Assembly (NCBI RefSeq): GCF_025515205.1
Contig: NZ_JAOPFX010000001.1
Span: 868,001 to 932,000, forward strand
DNA: 64,000 bases
Direction of reading: 5' to 3'
Source: Microbacterium fluvii
Lineage (GTDB): Bacteria > Actinomycetota > Actinomycetes > Actinomycetales > Microbacteriaceae
Part shown: piece by piece, positions 63,522-64,000 of the stretch
How the letters are laid out: each line of letters starts with the position of its first letter
Position numbering within the stretch: the stretch's first letter is position 1
Position numbers and translations under genes: made by a program
Notes under the pieces: model-generated
Told to the model about the DNA's origin: nothing
Database searches by the model: none
Seen by the model: only the letters and a program-made list of their open reading frames with translations

Positions 63522-64000
63522 GCGCTCGGCGGCTCATCGAGCAGGGTGAGCCATCGTGCGAGGATCGGCTCGATCGCCGCGGCGTCGGCCGTGCCGAGGT
63601 CGTCGAGCAGGCGCTGCTCGTTGGCCAGATGCGCCTCGAACGCGCGGTCGATGAGGTCGCGGCCGTGCGCCGTGAGACGCACGGCGCGCCGCCGCGCGTC
63701 GCCGTCGCCGGTGCGACGTTCGACGAGGCCCCGTGACTCGAGCCGGTCGACGCGCTTGGTGAGTCCGCCGGTGGTGACCAGCGTGCGCCCGGCGAGGTCG
63801 CCGGCCAGCAGCTCGTAGGGGGAGCCCGCCTTGCGCAGAGTGGCCAGCACATCGAACTCGCCTTCGCTCAGGCCGAACTCGGCGTAGACGGTCACCAGGC
63901 GCGCGGTCAGCTCGATGGCCACGCGGTGCAGGCGACCGATCACGCCCTGCGGTGCGGGGTCGAGATCGGGGCGCTCGCGGCGCCAGGCGGCTTGGATCTC
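63500..64000 (-). CDS. MarR-family transcriptional regulator (5' end outside window)
   Basis: The C-terminal 166 residues of a MarR regulator. The frame runs without stop to the window edge, and the edge residues (IQAAWRRERPDLD) look like the real N-terminal helix, so the start lies beyond 64000. The winged helix-turn-helix is clear: EFDVLATLRKAG, DLAGRTLVTTGGLTKRVDRLESRGLVERR and the wing GDARRRAVRLTAHG. It probably represses a neighbouring transporter or itself in response to a small molecule. The 3' end overlaps the HNH gene by 22 bp. Confidence 0.9.
   Translation of the reverse strand, partial: EIQAAWRRERPDLDPAPQGVIGRLHRVAIELTARLVTVYAEFGLSEGEFDVLATLRKAGSPYELLAGDLAGRTLVTTGGLTKRVDRLESRGLVERRTGDGDARRRAVRLTAHGRDLIDRAFEAHLANEQRLLDDLGTADAAAIEPILARWLTLLDEPPSAQAASAR

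Overview
The window is about 70% G+C and densely packed on both strands. It has many 1-4 bp stop/start overlaps, GTG/TTG starts, strong GGAGG ribosome sites, and gene content typical of high-GC Gram-positive bacteria: SenX3/RegX3, CarD, GlnR, IdeR-like DtxR, SigK/RskA, WXG100, an actinobacterial GroEL with CIRCE, DUF3027, DUF3263 and DUF4032. Protein style and the pervasive GGATGC/GCATCC words suggest Microbacteriaceae, probably Microbacterium or a close relative. It looks like ordinary chromosome. I see no CRISPR array, prophage, transposase, rRNA or plasmid functions. One tRNA (Thr, TGT) is present.

Layout: 1-2.5 kb, end of a DipZ-type thiol-redox protein, then sigK and its anti-sigma factor. 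2.5-5.4 kb, a conserved hypothetical protein, a candidate structured RNA, pabC, and an AbiEi/DUF559-type nuclease-like gene bracketed by two inverted copies of a 74-bp palindromic element. 5.4-21.2 kb, a phosphate/polyphosphate neighbourhood: pstSCAB with a PHO box, a NUDIX-histidine phosphatase fusion, ppk and glnR; then envelope and metabolic genes and gpmA; then phoU divergent from senX3-regX3. 21.2-29.2 kb, a second paralogous nuclease-like gene, carD, ispDF, cysS and rlmB. 29.2-33.6 kb, a YdcF protein, DUF4032, a MsiK/UgpC-type sugar ATPase, a DsbA-like protein that has lost its CxxC cysteines, and tRNA-Thr. 33.6-41.7 kb, a transporter, nitroreductase and MsrB, DUF2332, DUF3263, LytR_C, cspA, DUF3048, groEL and a CAP-domain protein. 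41.7-46.6 kb, a WXG100 protein, a two-component system, a FolP2-type DHPS paralog and a CPBP protease. 46.6-51.3 kb, an XPB helicase with a helicase-associated protein, and a CspA-like protein with a C-terminal extension next to DUF3027. 51.3-59.7 kb, an Opp/Dpp-type ABC operon ending in a GH3 beta-glucosidase and divergent from a TetR regulator. 59.7-64 kb, serC, a DtxR regulator, an M23 peptidase with an elaborate leader, a short cysteine-containing ORF ending in a terminator, an HNH nuclease and a truncated MarR gene.

How genes work together: RegX3/SenX3 with PhoU should read Pst status and act at PHO boxes such as 9508-9535. ppk and the NUDIX/phosphatase enzyme handle phosphate stores and nucleotide cleanup. 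The 51.3-59 kb operon probably imports a beta-glucoside or oligosaccharide and hydrolyses it in the cytoplasm. The two-component system at 42.1-44.6 kb lies beside an 11-bp-phased direct repeat upstream of the CAP-domain gene and could act there. The least explained signals are the structured intergenic RNAs (3245-3322, 61690-61841, about 62790-62947), the palindromes around the two nuclease-like paralogs, and the DsbA-like protein without cysteines.
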